A stretch of 64,000 nt of DNA from Aquatica leii (GCA_035610365.1 CM069432.1:181707027-181771026); one strand, 5' to 3'. Shown: positions 10,417 to 22,288, numbered from the stretch's first letter. Made by a program: numbers and translations. The notes: generated from the letters alone by a model not told the origin.

Positions 10417-12354
10417 ATGGAAGTGAGATTGTACGACATTGATGTTGCGCAATATGTAGATATTGAGAAAAGTGACGAAGGGATAATTTTTGAGCATATT
10501 CTAAAAAGGTATATCAGACATGAACAAAATCCGTTAAACTTTTATTTTAATAAAAAAAATTTAATTGTGGTTTAAGTTTAGAAAAGACACAGTCAGGGTA
10601 AGAATTTTACCTAAAATTAAGGTCTAACGAAACCAAATAAACGTGAGTTTACGAAACTTGCAGTTTTCAGGTTATTACAGCTATTAATAAACAAATATAA
10701 GTAAATCATATACGTAATTTGTATTTTTTTAAATTTTCAGTTTCTGCTTAGGGATACAATGTGAGTGTTCTAAGTTACAGTTTCAAAAACTATTTCTTCA
10801 GTAAGTTCTTTACTTGCTAGTTTTCTGAACTAATATATACGAATGCTATGTTAACTAAAAGCACAGATGGAAAATCTAAAATTATTTAAAAATCTTGGGT
10901 TTGAAAATGGAGCAATTGGAACTGCTGGTGTTGATGGAGCCATATATTGCATTCATGTAAGGCTAACCACACAAAGTTTCAAAATGTTTCAAGTATTTAG
11001 AATTAGAAAATGATATTTTGTCTTAATGTTCAAGTAAATATGATCCTAATAATAATAATAAATGTAATTATGCATATTTTCAAAATATAATTAAATACAA
11101 CGAAAAAATCAATAAATGATTGATTTTTTCAGTTCAAGAGGAAGAAAAAACACGATACACGTTTTCAATGTTAGAATGTTTTATATTTATAGAATTTTAT
11201 TTTAGCTAATTTAGCTTAAACTTTTGCCTTCCGTAGTTCGAAGGGATATTTCGAATGTGCTACTGTTATAGCATAAATTTCCTTTTCTTTTTCAACATAA
11301 ATAATTATTGCCCATGTTGAATTAGTTACTACAATCCTGATGTTTTTAGAAAAATCTAAATTTTAATTTCTTCTTTTTCTCATTAGTACTAAAGAATTGA
11401 AATAATTGAGTGAATAATAATGATTGGATAATTTCCAATAGACTGTATAAAGTGTTTTCCTCGATCAAGTCGATCAAATATGTAGAACCCGCTAATTGTC
11501 AGCTTTATTTCGTTAGTCGTCGTGTAATTATCTTTGGTCGTGTAGGAATTGGTGTTTACCGGAACAAAAAGTAGCGCGTACTATAAAATTTTAAACCACA
11601 TAGAAATTTGATTGGTAATTTCATAACACATATTTCGAAACTAAACGAATATCTGTTCCATATCACTGGCCCAGTTTTTTGCAACTAGTGGCGGCTTCTC
11701 CATCAGGTCATTTGGTCAATTGCTTATTCTAAAGATAAATAAATTGATTGTGAATATCAATCTTTTATTAAGTAATAATGCGTTTGTAAAGTTTTAATAT
11801 TCAAATGACTCTCTTGCAGCATTGACCACCAGTCGCCACTCTTTGCAACTAACATCCGATAGAGTATTTCGTTGTTTTATAAAATGATACTTTGCTTGTA
11901 AATTGACATTAAAAGTACATTAATTTTCGGTGTTGCGTATGAAACATATTCACATATATCATCAACAAATGTAAAAAAAGCATAGTTAAAAATAGAAACA
12001 TAAACCATTACATTAAGTTCACACATTGTTTACAGCTAATGTTTATATTTATATATATATTTATTTCGCATAATCGTCAAATTCCAAATTTATCCGACGC
12101 GCATCTCAGCATTTTTTATTTTTGGAACGAGTTCTAAATAATAATAAACGACGTGAAGTCGATCAAAAAAGTATGATTTATAATTAGTTTCCTTTCTCTC
12201 ACCGGGACATCAGTCTTAAACTAGTGTAGATAATTTACAAACGTTGTAGTCATTGACGTTTCTGCCTGGTTTCCTTCATTTGTTCTAAGGTTTTTTCGTT
12301 TTATCTTTCTAGGAAGAGGATCAGGATCGAAAAGAACTAAGACGAACGTTCTAA
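10417..12354 (+). CDS. Tentative small spliced gene of unknown function
   Basis: Four stretches look like exons with consistent phases. 10417-10508 starts with ATG (MEVRLYDIDVAQYVDIEK) and ends at a GT. 10582-10597 is only 16 nt (KDTVR). 10867-10956 reads MENLKLFKNLGF to AGVDGAIYCIH. 12313-12354 follows a pyrimidine-rich acceptor and reads EEDQDRKELRRTF to a TAA stop. The joined product would be 79 residues, acidic at the front and charged at the end. I do not recognise a family. The 16-nt exon is suspicious, and a hAT MITE (11686-11841) lies in the last intron. These could also be partial exons of a longer gene or chance ORFs. Confidence 0.25.
11686..11841. mobile_element. hAT-type MITE, 156 bp, with perfect 8-bp TSD
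   Basis: The element starts TAGTGGCGGCT and ends in the inverted form AGTCGCCACTC. It is flanked on both sides by TTTGCAAC (11678-11685 and 11842-11849), an 8-bp target duplication typical of hAT insertions. The AGTGGCGGCT terminus resembles the CAGCGGCGGCT end of the ZMYM1-like hAT at 5198, suggesting the same mobilising family. It has no coding capacity. Confidence 0.85.
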
Positions 12355-12359
12355 ATCCA

Positions 12360-14170
12360 GCTAAAATGTTGTTTTTTGCAGACTTCACACCGTTGAACTT
12401 TGCTCTTCAACATTCTAGGCTATTCTTCAAGTGAATGTAAGAAATTTATTCAGTTTAAAGATAACCTGAAAACCTAACAGAATAAAATGAAAATAATGTG
12501 ATTGACTTTACTCCGTTATTTTGGCTTTTTACACAAAAAAAATATAGCATGCTTGGAAACCAATATAAATGTGTAAATATCACTTCAAAGTGGTTTCATG
12601 ACAACATAACCTTAAATAATATGTAGACATTCCTTCATCATTCTTTATAGAAAAGTCGTGTGGTGACCATACCCGTTTTTTTATTAACAATTATTTTATT
12701 TAAAGCGTTTTTTAATGTGTTCTATATACATTTGCCACGAAAATTTTCTCGCAACTTTATTGCTGGCGACTAACTCAGTTGCATCGGCAAGCGGGCCGCA
12801 AGTTTCGGTGTGCTACTAAAAATTAAAAAAGCGCCAAAATAAATAAATATTTACCAATGCAGAACTTGTTTAAATCTGTCGATTAAATTGTTAACAAATG
12901 TTATAAATGGGCGCCTTTAATTAAACATAATTATTACTCGCTCAACCTACCTCGTCTAATATGCAGTCGCGAAATAAGTCGACGATTGACAATGATGATA
13001 ATTAATCGCAAAAAAATATTATTACAGAAATTTACCAAACCGACACTTCTTAGTCAATTGTAGTGACTTTCACTCCTTCTATTTATCTGATTTAAAACGG
13101 AAACTGCGTGGTATATAAGCTTATGTACGACGGTTAATGTTATTTTGCATTTGGTTATGACTGCATTCAAATGAGCAAAGAAATTTGACGGATGTCACAT
13201 CAACATACTCAACGACAAGGTTGTAGATGATATAAAATTTGCGACTGAAAGTAAATTTAAGTCAGTAATCTAACGTTATTATATAAAAAATATTAAATAC
13301 TCTGAAGGCTGACTATTAATAAATACAATTGAAGTAAATTACATAAAGAAAATTCTAGGTTACTAAAAAAATAGTACGTACAAATCTGACACAATTAAGG
13401 TAATAAATTTAAATGTATGCAGATCTATTCTATACCAAATAATGTTCACGATACTGATAAGGTGTGAGTCTTCTCTCGTCTCTTCCGATTATGTTAAACG
13501 AGAACTCCACAGGTTGCATGCACATCCCCAAAGACAACCGGGTACAAAAATAACATGGTAATCCCCCACAACTCGCTGGAAAAAATTACAAAGATAACGT
13601 GACGACGCCGTCTTTGATAATTGATTTACTACCTAGGAACGTGGCATAATTAACCCAAAACGTTAACTTTTACATGGAATACGTTTTCGTTTTCCTTAGC
13701 ACTAAACGCGAAAAGCGTAATAGAAATCAGTACCAATAAAAATTCAACGTAAAGAAAACTACTTACATGTCTTAAAATAACACCAGGTAAGCGAACGTTT
13801 ATCAGCGACTTCCAAACAGTAAACGCAAGGTACAAAACGATCGTTTGGCAGCGATATACCGTTTATCCCCAGTCATAAGGAGAATCAGTAGAGTACTTAG
13901 ATAGTGCAGTAGTTAATTTTAATTTAGAATAAATCTTTGTGATAAATCTAAATTTAGTTGATGATTTTAAAAATCTTGAAATTCAGTTAAAATTGAAGAA
14001 AAACGATAGTTAGAAAGTTAATGTCAAATTTGACAGATTTAGTAATAAATGTAGTACCAACATTATATTTCTGTTGATTATTTTTTATTTTTTCAAAAAA
14101 GAATGTAAATTAATAAAAAGCAACACAAAAAATAATGTACATTACTCTCGTCGAAAGAATCATAGCATAA
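12360..14170. other. No gene recognised
   Basis: AT-rich sequence without a convincing ORF. A TATA-like TATATAA lies at about 13112, but nothing downstream supports a promoter call. Confidence 0.4.
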
Positions 14171-14179
14171 CTCATTCAC

Positions 14180-14398
14180 ATGCAACGCTCGGCCGTGCGG
14201 CCTCGCGTCGCATTAATGTTCGTTATGCTATTTCTTACTTTCAACTCTTGTTACGTAAACTACTATTACAACACTGGCATATGTAAATATGCTAATATTT
14301 GTTTTCCGTGGGCTTTTACTAATGTTGAAATGCTAAAAAATACAGATTCAAAAATAAATATAAATACATTCATTAGAATAAAAATTTGTATTATTTGA
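14180..14398 (+). CDS. Possible signal-peptide exon of a small secreted protein
   Basis: The ATG at 14180 opens an unusually GC-rich start for this region (MQRSAVRPRVALMFVMLFL), with a positive N-terminus followed by a hydrophobic core and FNSC, the shape of a secretory signal peptide. The frame continues for 72 codons with a Cys pair (GICKYANIC). A donor-like GTAAAC lies at about 14253, so the exon may end earlier. I do not recognise a family and could not find a matching second exon. It may be a chance ORF. Confidence 0.25.
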   Translation: MQRSAVRPRVALMFVMLFLTFNSCYVNYYYNTGICKYANICFPWAFTNVEMLKNTDSKININTFIRIKICII

Positions 14399-14854
14399 TC
14401 ACACATAAGATTATTTATTGATTATAATAATTTCGACGTGGTGCAGTCAGACATTATCTCAACATGTTCCTAGTCTTCCCATGTACTATACTCATTTGTT
14501 GGTTTTAATGCTTTATAGTTCAAAAATTATATTTCAAAACCCAACATACCTTAGTCTAATACTGAATAATAAATAAGTTAAAGTTAAAAATTGAATTTTC
14601 TTTATTGTTTTTAAAGTTTTATTCGTATTCTTCTGAACATTTGTGAAGAAAAGTTTATTAATGTGACAAATATGAAAATGTTTTTGATTTTTTACATAAC
14701 AAGAGATAATGCAGTGTTCCAATACATAAGTAAACAATTGTTTTTATCTAAGATGATATACTTTTATACACCTAACAAAGTTTATACTTTGAACACGTTT
14801 ATGTCATCTCGAGCTAGTAAACACGCAAATCAAGGTCAAACAACATCTCTAAGA

Positions 14855-15132
14855 TGTAGCAACGGCTCTACAATTTTGACCGCCACTTCTGAATCATACG
14901 ATGTCATATATTTTTAATTTATTGTCAGGACAGGATGTACATATATTTCGATTCAATTTAGTTTATGACTTACAATCAACTTTTTTTTAAAAACTAACTA
15001 GTAACAATACCAACATAATACCACCAATGAACTAATTTCTATATCTTTCTTTTTTTTTAAGTTTTATGTAGGCAACCAACAATACAAGTTTTACAGGCGC
15101 CAAATTTAAATTTCAAATCTTAAGTTACTACA
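14855..15132 (-). repeat. 3' LTR of the minus-strand retrotransposon
   Basis: Direct copy of 19378-19654. The gag-pol stop codon lies inside it, so coding sequence runs 11 bp into the LTR and no separate polypurine tract is obvious just upstream. Confidence 0.95.
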
Positions 15133-18100
15133 GCTCGACCATCCTGACAATTGTCGTCCCCGACAACCTCAGAATCATCGTCGCTTTCATTATGCTTACT
15201 CCATAATCTAATTCTACTAGCGTCGAAGACGCCTTCAAACGGTATTTGACTGACTTGCAACCCATCGATATCAGCAATTACATACCTATCATTATCAAGA
15301 ATTTTTTTAATTACATAGGGTCCCTTAAATTGGGGTAACAACTTTTTGTTAATACCTGGAGTAGTAACAACATTCCTAATGACAATATAATCCCCAACTT
15401 GGTATACTTTTGCAATTTTATGCTTTCTGTCATACAACTTTTTATTATATTCCTGTAATTCTTTGTTTAGAACCTGAGCCCTAGCTCTGATTACATTTAA
15501 ATCAACGCAATTCATCGACAAGTACTCATTTTCGTCTAAAAATAATTTTACGTTATCATGAACCTTTCCCTTCTGATTAATACCGAAAAGCAACATTGAT
15601 GGGCTTACTCTGGTGGATCTAGCAATAGTATTATTGATAGCAAATTCTACATCAGCTAAAACATGATCCCATTCAACTCCTTTCTCAACGTCAACTAATT
15701 TAGCTACCATAGGGGCCATAAATCTATTGATACGTTCAATTTGACCATTCGACCTTGGAGATGCAGTCGCAACCAAAACTAGACTAACACTTTCCCTATC
15801 TAAAAATTCTTTAAAGGGTACTGATCTAAAACAACTACCTCTATCGGAAATGATTCGACGAGGTTTACTGTAGATACAAAAATAATTGTTCAAATGTGCG
15901 ATAACTGACTTCGTATCAGTTGATCGACAAGGAAACAATTTAATAAATTTGCTGAAGGCATCAATGACCAAAAATACGTGTTTGTTTCGTCTGCGGGTAA
16001 CCTCAAGAGGTCCAAAGTGATCAACGTGCAGGGTGTCAAAAGGTTTATTACCTTTATCTATGTTGTGTAATAATCCTTCACGTTTTCCATCTACAGGGGA
16101 AAAGGCAATGCACTTAAGGCAATTGGAAATGTGCGTCTTCACCATTTCTCGTAATTTTGGAAACCAATACGTTTGTTTGATCAAATCTACCGTTTTATCA
16201 ATACCAATATGACCTACATCATCATGGCAAGTGCGTATTACATTTTGCTGCATATCCTTAGGTACACAAAATAAAATTCTATCTTTCGCCTTTCTATAAA
16301 CTATCCCATCTCGAAGTTCAAATAACGAATCCTCCTGTGTTTCTAACCGTTCCCTAATTTTAACAATATCGCAATCCTGAGTTTGTTTGACAATCAATGC
16401 ACTCTCAAATGTACTCTCGGATATTACAAATATATTCTGCGCGCGACTTAAGGCATCTACATGTTGCATACTTGTTCCACTACGATGTTCTAGTTCGTAA
16501 TCAAAATTCTGAAAATATAGAGCCCACCGACTTATTCTTGGATTTATGTCTTTCTTTTGTAATGCCAGTCTCACCGAGTTACAGTCAGTTACAATCTTAA
16601 ACTTAATTCCATACAAATATACGCGAAAACGCTCAAGAGCGTATCTTATTGCAAGAGTTTCCAATTCGTAACTATGATACCGGGACTCGGTATCATTAGT
16701 GCGTTTACTGTAGTAGAATACAGGATGAAACTTATTATCAATCTTTTGTTTTTGCATCAAAACACAGCCAAAACCGATAGAGCTGGCATCACAATGTAAC
16801 TCAGTGTCCAACAAAGGAGAATATATACATAGTAACGGAAATCGCGATAACTCGGTTTTTAACAGTTCAAAAGAATTAAACTCGATACTTCCCCAATTAA
16901 ACTGAACATCTTTCCGCACTAACGCATACAATGGTTTAGCCAACGCCGCACAATTTTTAATAAACCTCCTAAAGTAAGAAGTTAATCCTATAAACCTATG
17001 AACTTCATGCGAGTTCCTTGGTACCGGGTAATCAATAACTGCTTGTACGTTTTTCGGACTAGGCCTGATGCCATCACCGTCTACTAAATATCCTAAATAC
17101 AAAATACTAGACTTTAAAAAACTACACTTATCTAATCTGAGATCAATTAAATTCTCGACCATGCGCGTTAATACAATTTTTAAAATCTCAAAATGTTGTT
17201 CAATACTTTCGGTGGCGATTAATAAATCGTCAAAGTAAATTAATACTTTATTGTCACGTAAAAGATCACTAAAAACTAAACTTATATACCTCGCAAAATT
17301 TTGAGGTGCCGTACAGATACCAAATGGCATTTTTAAATACTCATACTGCCCTAGTGGCGTTACAAACGACGTAAAGCGAATACTATCTTTAGCAATTGGT
17401 ACGTGATGAAAACCGTTTCTGAGGTCTAAAGATGTAAACAAAGTTTTTCCATTCAAAGCATCCAATTGGTCATCAATTAGGGGTAAAGGGAATCTATCTC
17501 TAACAATAAGTTTATTTAACTCACGATAATCAATACACATACGAGTCTCACCCGTTTTCTTTTTAACTAGAACGATTGGGCTGCAGTACTCAGAACAACT
17601 AGGTTGAATTATTTTATCTTTTATTAAGCCGTCAATTATTTTTTGAACCTCAATTTTTTCAACATGCGACAATCTACGCGGATTAAAATAAAAAGGTTGC
17701 TCACGCTTTAGTTCGATTTTCATTTCATAATTAGTCATAGGCATCACTGGCCTTTCTGCATCGAGATAATATGAATTAAAAATACTGAACAGCTTACCAC
17801 GCGTTTCGCAGTCAATTTTGCTACAAACATTAAGTTCATCTCTCGCGTTACATTCACCACCAGAATAATCAATGTGCATAATATCAAAATTTGAAATTTC
17901 GTGTTCAATTGATTCGGTTGTTACTACCTGCTTAATTGATACTTTCGGGCCAAAGCTAAATTCTAAACCAGAATTACATATGACATCTCTTCCCAATACG
18001 CAACTAAAACTCATTGTGTCATTAGGGACTACATACAATTTTGCTGAAACAATTAAATTATTAATGGTAATATCTGTTACAAATGTACCTATCACTCTAA

Positions 18101-19250
18101 GTTTCGAATTGTTAATACCCGTAAAGTGAGCATTGTCTTGATCTAACTTAATTCCTTGCACAAATCTAGATTTAATTAAACTGATAGGACTACCTGTGTC
18201 AAGCAATGCAGTCACCTTATAACTACTAACAATTCCTTCGTCATTATCAATCAATTCAAACCCAATTGGCACAGTATACGTTGGAACAGCTGGAGTTGTT
18301 TCTACTGCTGGTGTTTCCACTACCATTGTCGTACTGTCTGGTGTGATTTCCCCAATTGCATTCCCGACTGGTACTCGTTTCGAACAAGTTTCTACTCGGT
18401 GGCCAACTTCACCACATCGAAAACAATTGCCCTTTGTCCTCCTTGGTTTAGGACATGCCATCGATAAGTGACCATACTCGCTACAATTAAAGCAACGCAC
18501 AGGTTTTCTTAGTATTTCGTCATTTTTAGACGTTCCCGGAAGCACTGTCGAACTTGGTCCTGGTCTTGTTGAATTCACTTTCGATAATCCCAAAGGAGCA
18601 GATGCTTTATTCATAGTGTTCACATTTCTATCAGAAGCTGTTACTTTATTCATAATTTTCGAGAGCTGCATCAATGATTGAAAATCCTGCATTCTTGCTT
18701 GCGTTTGAAGGATGGGATTATCCATTGCATCAATTACATAATTTATCAAGTCATCCTCACTTAGGTTTAATTTATTCCCTAACATTATTTTTTCGTGATA
18801 GTAAATTGAGAATTTCTCACCTTTACGCCAACGTCTCGACTCAAACTTTCTCATTAAGACAATTCTATCTTCCCGAGACTTGAACATACATTCCAATTCA
18901 TGTTTCAAATCAAGAAAAGGTAAACTTGCATGGCTTGCCTTTGAGTGATACCATTTAAGTGCAGTGTTGACTAATTTACCCACTGCAATGACAACCATAA
19001 CTTCATCGGGAACACTGTATGTGTGTTGAACAATTTCTATGCGAGTAAACCAATTGTCAATATCTTCGCCCTCACTTCCGCCAAAGGTAGGTATTAAAGC
19101 GCTAATTTCCGAGTTTTTAAACCTGGATTGCCGGGTTTCTTCTTGAATGGCCACATTCTGCACACTTGTTTGTTGAACTGCTCGTATCGTAGCTTCAATA
19201 ATGTCCTGCAACGAAACCTGTTGGGTTTCTTCAGTCGAAACATTCATCAT
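15120..19250 (-). CDS. gag-pol: Gag-Pol polyprotein, 1376 aa, single intact frame
   Basis: One frame carries every part needed for reverse transcription and integration. Residues 1-250 are a Gag-like region without a strong motif. Two CCHC zinc knuckles lie at 253-266 and 276-289. The aspartic protease motif LLDTGSP has D351. Reverse transcriptase runs from about 505 to 700, with SLDLRNGFHHVPI and the active-site YFDD at 672-675, a variant of the usual YVDD. RNase H follows, with D821 in HCDASS. Integrase has the zinc residues H1009, H1014, C1044 and C1047 and the catalytic D1077, D1136 and E1172. The pol order PR-RT-RH-IN places it in Ty3/Gypsy. Gag and pol are fused, with no frameshift or stop between them. 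The ATG is followed by a second, adjacent ATG. Confidence 0.95.
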   Translation of the reverse strand: MMNVSTEETQQVSLQDIIEATIRAVQQTSVQNVAIQEETRQSRFKNSEISALIPTFGGSEGEDIDNWFTRIEIVQHTYSVPDEVMVVIAVGKLVNTALKWYHSKASHASLPFLDLKHELECMFKSREDRIVLMRKFESRRWRKGEKFSIYYHEKIMLGNKLNLSEDDLINYVIDAMDNPILQTQARMQDFQSLMQLSKIMNKVTASDRNVNTMNKASAPLGLSKVNSTRPGPSSTVLPGTSKNDEILRKPVRCFNCSEYGHLSMACPKPRRTKGNCFRCGEVGHRVETCSKRVPVGNAIGEITPDSTTMVVETPAVETTPAVPTYTVPIGFELIDNDEGIVSSYKVTALLDTGSPISLIKSRFVQGIKLDQDNAHFTGINNSKLRVIGTFVTDITINNLIVSAKLYVVPNDTMSFSCVLGRDVICNSGLEFSFGPKVSIKQVVTTESIEHEISNFDIMHIDYSGGECNARDELNVCSKIDCETRGKLFSIFNSYYLDAERPVMPMTNYEMKIELKREQPFYFNPRRLSHVEKIEVQKIIDGLIKDKIIQPSCSEYCSPIVLVKKKTGETRMCIDYRELNKLIVRDRFPLPLIDDQLDALNGKTLFTSLDLRNGFHHVPIAKDSIRFTSFVTPLGQYEYLKMPFGICTAPQNFARYISLVFSDLLRDNKVLIYFDDLLIATESIEQHFEILKIVLTRMVENLIDLRLDKCSFLKSSILYLGYLVDGDGIRPSPKNVQAVIDYPVPRNSHEVHRFIGLTSYFRRFIKNCAALAKPLYALVRKDVQFNWGSIEFNSFELLKTELSRFPLLCIYSPLLDTELHCDASSIGFGCVLMQKQKIDNKFHPVFYYSKRTNDTESRYHSYELETLAIRYALERFRVYLYGIKFKIVTDCNSVRLALQKKDINPRISRWALYFQNFDYELEHRSGTSMQHVDALSRAQNIFVISESTFESALIVKQTQDCDIVKIRERLETQEDSLFELRDGIVYRKAKDRILFCVPKDMQQNVIRTCHDDVGHIGIDKTVDLIKQTYWFPKLREMVKTHISNCLKCIAFSPVDGKREGLLHNIDKGNKPFDTLHVDHFGPLEVTRRRNKHVFLVIDAFSKFIKLFPCRSTDTKSVIAHLNNYFCIYSKPRRIISDRGSCFRSVPFKEFLDRESVSLVLVATASPRSNGQIERINRFMAPMVAKLVDVEKGVEWDHVLADVEFAINNTIARSTRVSPSMLLFGINQKGKVHDNVKLFLDENEYLSMNCVDLNVIRARAQVLNKELQEYNKKLYDRKHKIAKVYQVGDYIVIRNVVTTPGINKKLLPQFKGPYVIKKILDNDRYVIADIDGLQVSQIPFEGVFDASRIRLWSKHNESDDDSEVVGDDNCQDGRAVVT

Positions 19251-19377
19251 CTTGTATAAAATAGTTTTTCAATATGTAATGCATAAAACAAAATGGCAAC
19301 ACACGTGCATGCAAAGATTTTCACATTCCACAAATATATTCAATCTATTGATTTCACATCAATCCCACTTCTGACAC

Positions 19378-19654
19378 TGTAGCAACGGCTCTACAATTTT
19401 GACCGCCACTTCTGAATCATACGATGTCATATATTTTTAATTTATTGTCAGGACAGGATGTACATATATTTCGATTCAATTTAGTTTATGACTTACAATC
19501 AACTTTTTTTAAAAACTAACTAGTAACAATACCAACATAATACCACCAATGAACTAATTTCTATATCTTTCTTTTTTTTTAAGTTTTATGTAGGCAACCA
19601 ACAATACTAGTTTTACAGGCGCCAAATTTAAATTTCAAATCTTAAGTTACTACA
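19378..19654 (-). repeat. 5' LTR of the minus-strand retrotransposon
   Basis: It should hold the promoter for the genomic RNA, which would be transcribed toward lower coordinates. It is followed on the plus-strand side by the AAGA duplication. Confidence 0.95.
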
Positions 19655-20126
19655 AAGAAGAAATAGCTGTAACTAACAATCGACTTGGGTTGAGCACCCA
19701 ATTCGCCTATGCGACCGGCTATCTGTTAACGTATATAATCAATGACAATACTATAAGTGCTTTTAAATGCTACATTAAAAATTACAGCATTTAAAATATC
19801 AAGAAAAAGCTTATGTATTTAGCTTTTTTTTGTTAAAAACCTTAAAAAATTGAATTTACTAAATATTTTTTGAATCTACTGAAATTTATCGAAGTAATCT
19901 ACCAATGTGAACAAATTTCTTCTGGCAACAATGACTGTTCTCAGGGTTTCCAGCACAGTTCCCAGTCAACACTTGTCTGCGTTAATAAATGGCAGTGCAT
20001 CATAGTTATTTATGTTTTATGAGCGCTGTGTTATCAATTGCATGCAACTTCACATAGTACAGAATCAAAGCTTGGACCTTCTAGTTCAGGTATAATATTT
20101 TTCATTATTGTTATTATATTTTTAGA

Positions 20127-22288
20127 GTGTTCAGAAGCAGACACCTTAATTATGCTGGAAAGAAGTAATAAGCGTTCTTTAGTACGCCAATCATCTTACA
20201 GTTACATAGCTTTTGGATTTATGAATGCCGATAATGGTCTTCAATGTGTTTTGTGTAACAAAATTTCGGTAACCAGTTTTATGTTTCCTGCAAAAACGCT
20301 TCGTCATTTCGAATCTTTCCATCCATAAAAATAAGACAGCAAAATTTTTTTCATGAAAACGAGAGGGGCTTTTTAAAACAAAAAACTTTATACCTCAAGC
20401 ATCACAGACTGTTCACAAAAATGCTACCAAAGCTTCCTACATTTTTTTGTACAAAATAGCAATGGCTAGACAGGTTCATGCAATAGCAGAAAAGCTCATA
20501 AAACCGTGTGCAATTGACATCGTAACATGTATGTTGCACGAAAAGTCGGCTAAACAATTTTCTATGATACCACTTTCAAATGATACAGTATCTCGCCGCA
20601 TAAAAAATCTCTCAGATAACATAAAATCTAAGCTATCTTCTCGTCTAAAATCTTTTAAGTTTTCTCTACAACTAAACGAATCCACTGATGTAGCAGGACT
20701 AGGAGTATTGTTAGTATTTGTACGGTATCAATACGAGCATGCTATAAAAGAGGATCTACTTATTTGTAAGCTGTTAGAAAGTAATATGACAGGGGCTGAA
20801 ATATTTACTGTTATTAACAACAATTTTTGCGAAAATGAATTACCATGGGATTATTGCATCGATTTTTGGATGGAGCAAAACCGATGGTGGAAAAACTGCA
20901 GGAGCTGTTGCAAAAATCAAAGAAATTGCTAAAAATTATAGTAGTCACTGCATAATTCACCGCTAAGTTGTCAAAAATTCAAAATTTACCGCTTCTTCTT
21001 AAAACTGGGCTTGACGAGTCAGTGAAAATAATAAATTTTATAGTCTCGGCTTTTAAATATGCGGTTATTTAAGATATTGTGTGATGATATAGGTAGCCAG
21101 TAAATTATCTATATAAATCCATATAGATAAATTAATCTAGATTAATATTTTTTCTCTATTTATATGTATCTAGATACAATCAAACAATATATAAGTTATA
21201 TGTATTTGTATATATATATAATTTTTTATTTAAATTATTTAAATAATATTTATAAAAAATCCAGTGTCTCGTAAAATTGCAGTTACAATATGTGTTTCTG
21301 GGCAGTAATTTTCCGCATTCCATAGTAGTTCTTCAAATGAACTCCATCTATCGTTATTACTAACTAGATTATTTCATCTATTATCTGTTATCTATATAAA
21401 GTTTGAATAATTTATCTATTATCTAATACTAGATAATTTTTGAAAGAAAAAAAATGTATCTATATCTATATAATTTAAAAATTATCTATTTACAACACTG
21501 TAGGTAGCCTGCATATATCTTTACTATTTCATACAGAAATACGATGGTTATCTCGGGGTAAAATTTTACTTAGATTGCTTGAGTTGCGAGATGAAGTGTG
21601 TTCTTTTATCTTGAAGCATCCCTTTAATTTGGAAACTCGGTTATGTGATAAAATGTGGTTATTTAGACTTACCTATTTAACGGAAATATTTTATAAAATA
21701 AATAAAATTAATCTGTCTCTACAAGGAAAAAATATCACTGTGTTTAAAGCGAATGACAACATTATTGTTTTTACAAGGAAATTAGAATTTTGGCTTAGTA
21801 GCCTAAAAAGTGGGAACCTTGTCTGTTTTCCAATATTTAGTGAAGAGTTGGAAACATTTGAGCTACCTAAAAAACTATCAAATAAGATTATTGAGCACCT
21901 GACACGCCTATGTAGTTCTGTAACACAGTACTTTGCAAATGAATGGAGCAATACTCTGAAAAACTATTTTTAAGTATGAAAAATGTATAGATATGGTTTC
22001 AGACTCTACATTAAAAAAAGGCATTTGAGAACCGACCACTGTCAGAATTTTGATGTAGTCTTAAACATAAGTAACCAGAACTGTCCAAGAAATGCTGTTT
22101 TTGTTCTTCTTCTATTTGTTAGCACATACCTTTGCGAAACTGGGTTTTCTTCGTACGTCGCCACTCAGTCGAAGTATCGAAATCGTTTGGATGCAGACCC
22201 TGATATAAGACTCCAACTTTCTTTTATGAAACCGGACATTAATGAAATTTGCGCAAATAAGTCTCAATATTACACATCGCACTAATAT
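20127..22288 (+). pseudogene. ZBED5/SCAND3-like hAT transposase, broken and interrupted
   Basis: A BED-like finger region reads YIAFGFMN, then LQCVLCNK and RHFESFHP (about 20200-20325). The middle block 20447-20932 has LSNDTVSRRIKNLSDNI and the catalytic-region LNESTDVAGLG. After a frameshift near 20870 the reading resumes downstream, and a 403-bp MITE (21098-21500) splits the coding region inside a DDIGSLH reading. The block from 21540 has EIRWLSRGK, and the C-terminal block near 22120-22285 has the dimerisation motif STYLCETGFS and KYRNRLDADPDIR. The order and wording match vertebrate ZBED5/SCAND3-type hAT domains. A TIR-like end lies at about 22463-22499 (AAAAAAGTTTGAGAAACGGTG). Several stops make it non-functional. 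Confidence 0.85.
21098..21500. mobile_element. hAT-type MITE (ATCTA-rich family), copy 1, with perfect TSD
   Basis: It starts CAGTAAATTATCTAT and ends ATTTACAACACTG, flanked on both sides by the 8-bp duplication TAGGTAGC (21090-21097 and 21501-21508). Removing it restores the coding phase of the surrounding hAT fragment locally. The interior is rich in ATCTA/TAGAT steps. The same terminus, CAGTGTTGT, occurs at 23022 and, inverted, at 29341. Confidence 0.9.

Larger units (their letters stand above)
14855..19654 (-). mobile_element. Ty3/Gypsy-type LTR retrotransposon, complete
   Basis: Two LTRs of 278 and 277 bp (14855-15132 and 19378-19654) begin TG and end CA on the plus strand. They differ by about one substitution and one T-run indel. 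A 4-bp AAGA duplication flanks the element (14851-14854 and 19655-19658). The internal region encodes a single intact gag-pol frame on the minus strand and no envelope gene. The near-identity of the LTRs implies recent insertion. I could not assign the primer binding site to a particular tRNA. Confidence 0.95.

Noticed and set aside
10741-10760. 20-nt exon-like segment between AG and GT
   Set aside because: Including it breaks the phase of the next candidate exon.
14180-14398. Possible neuropeptide precursor (Cys pair, hydrophobic start)
   Set aside because: No dibasic processing sites framing a known peptide; kept only as a possible signal-peptide exon.
19320-19377. tRNA primer binding site for the minus-strand element
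   Set aside because: The sequence next to the LTR did not match a tRNA 3' end that I could name with confidence.
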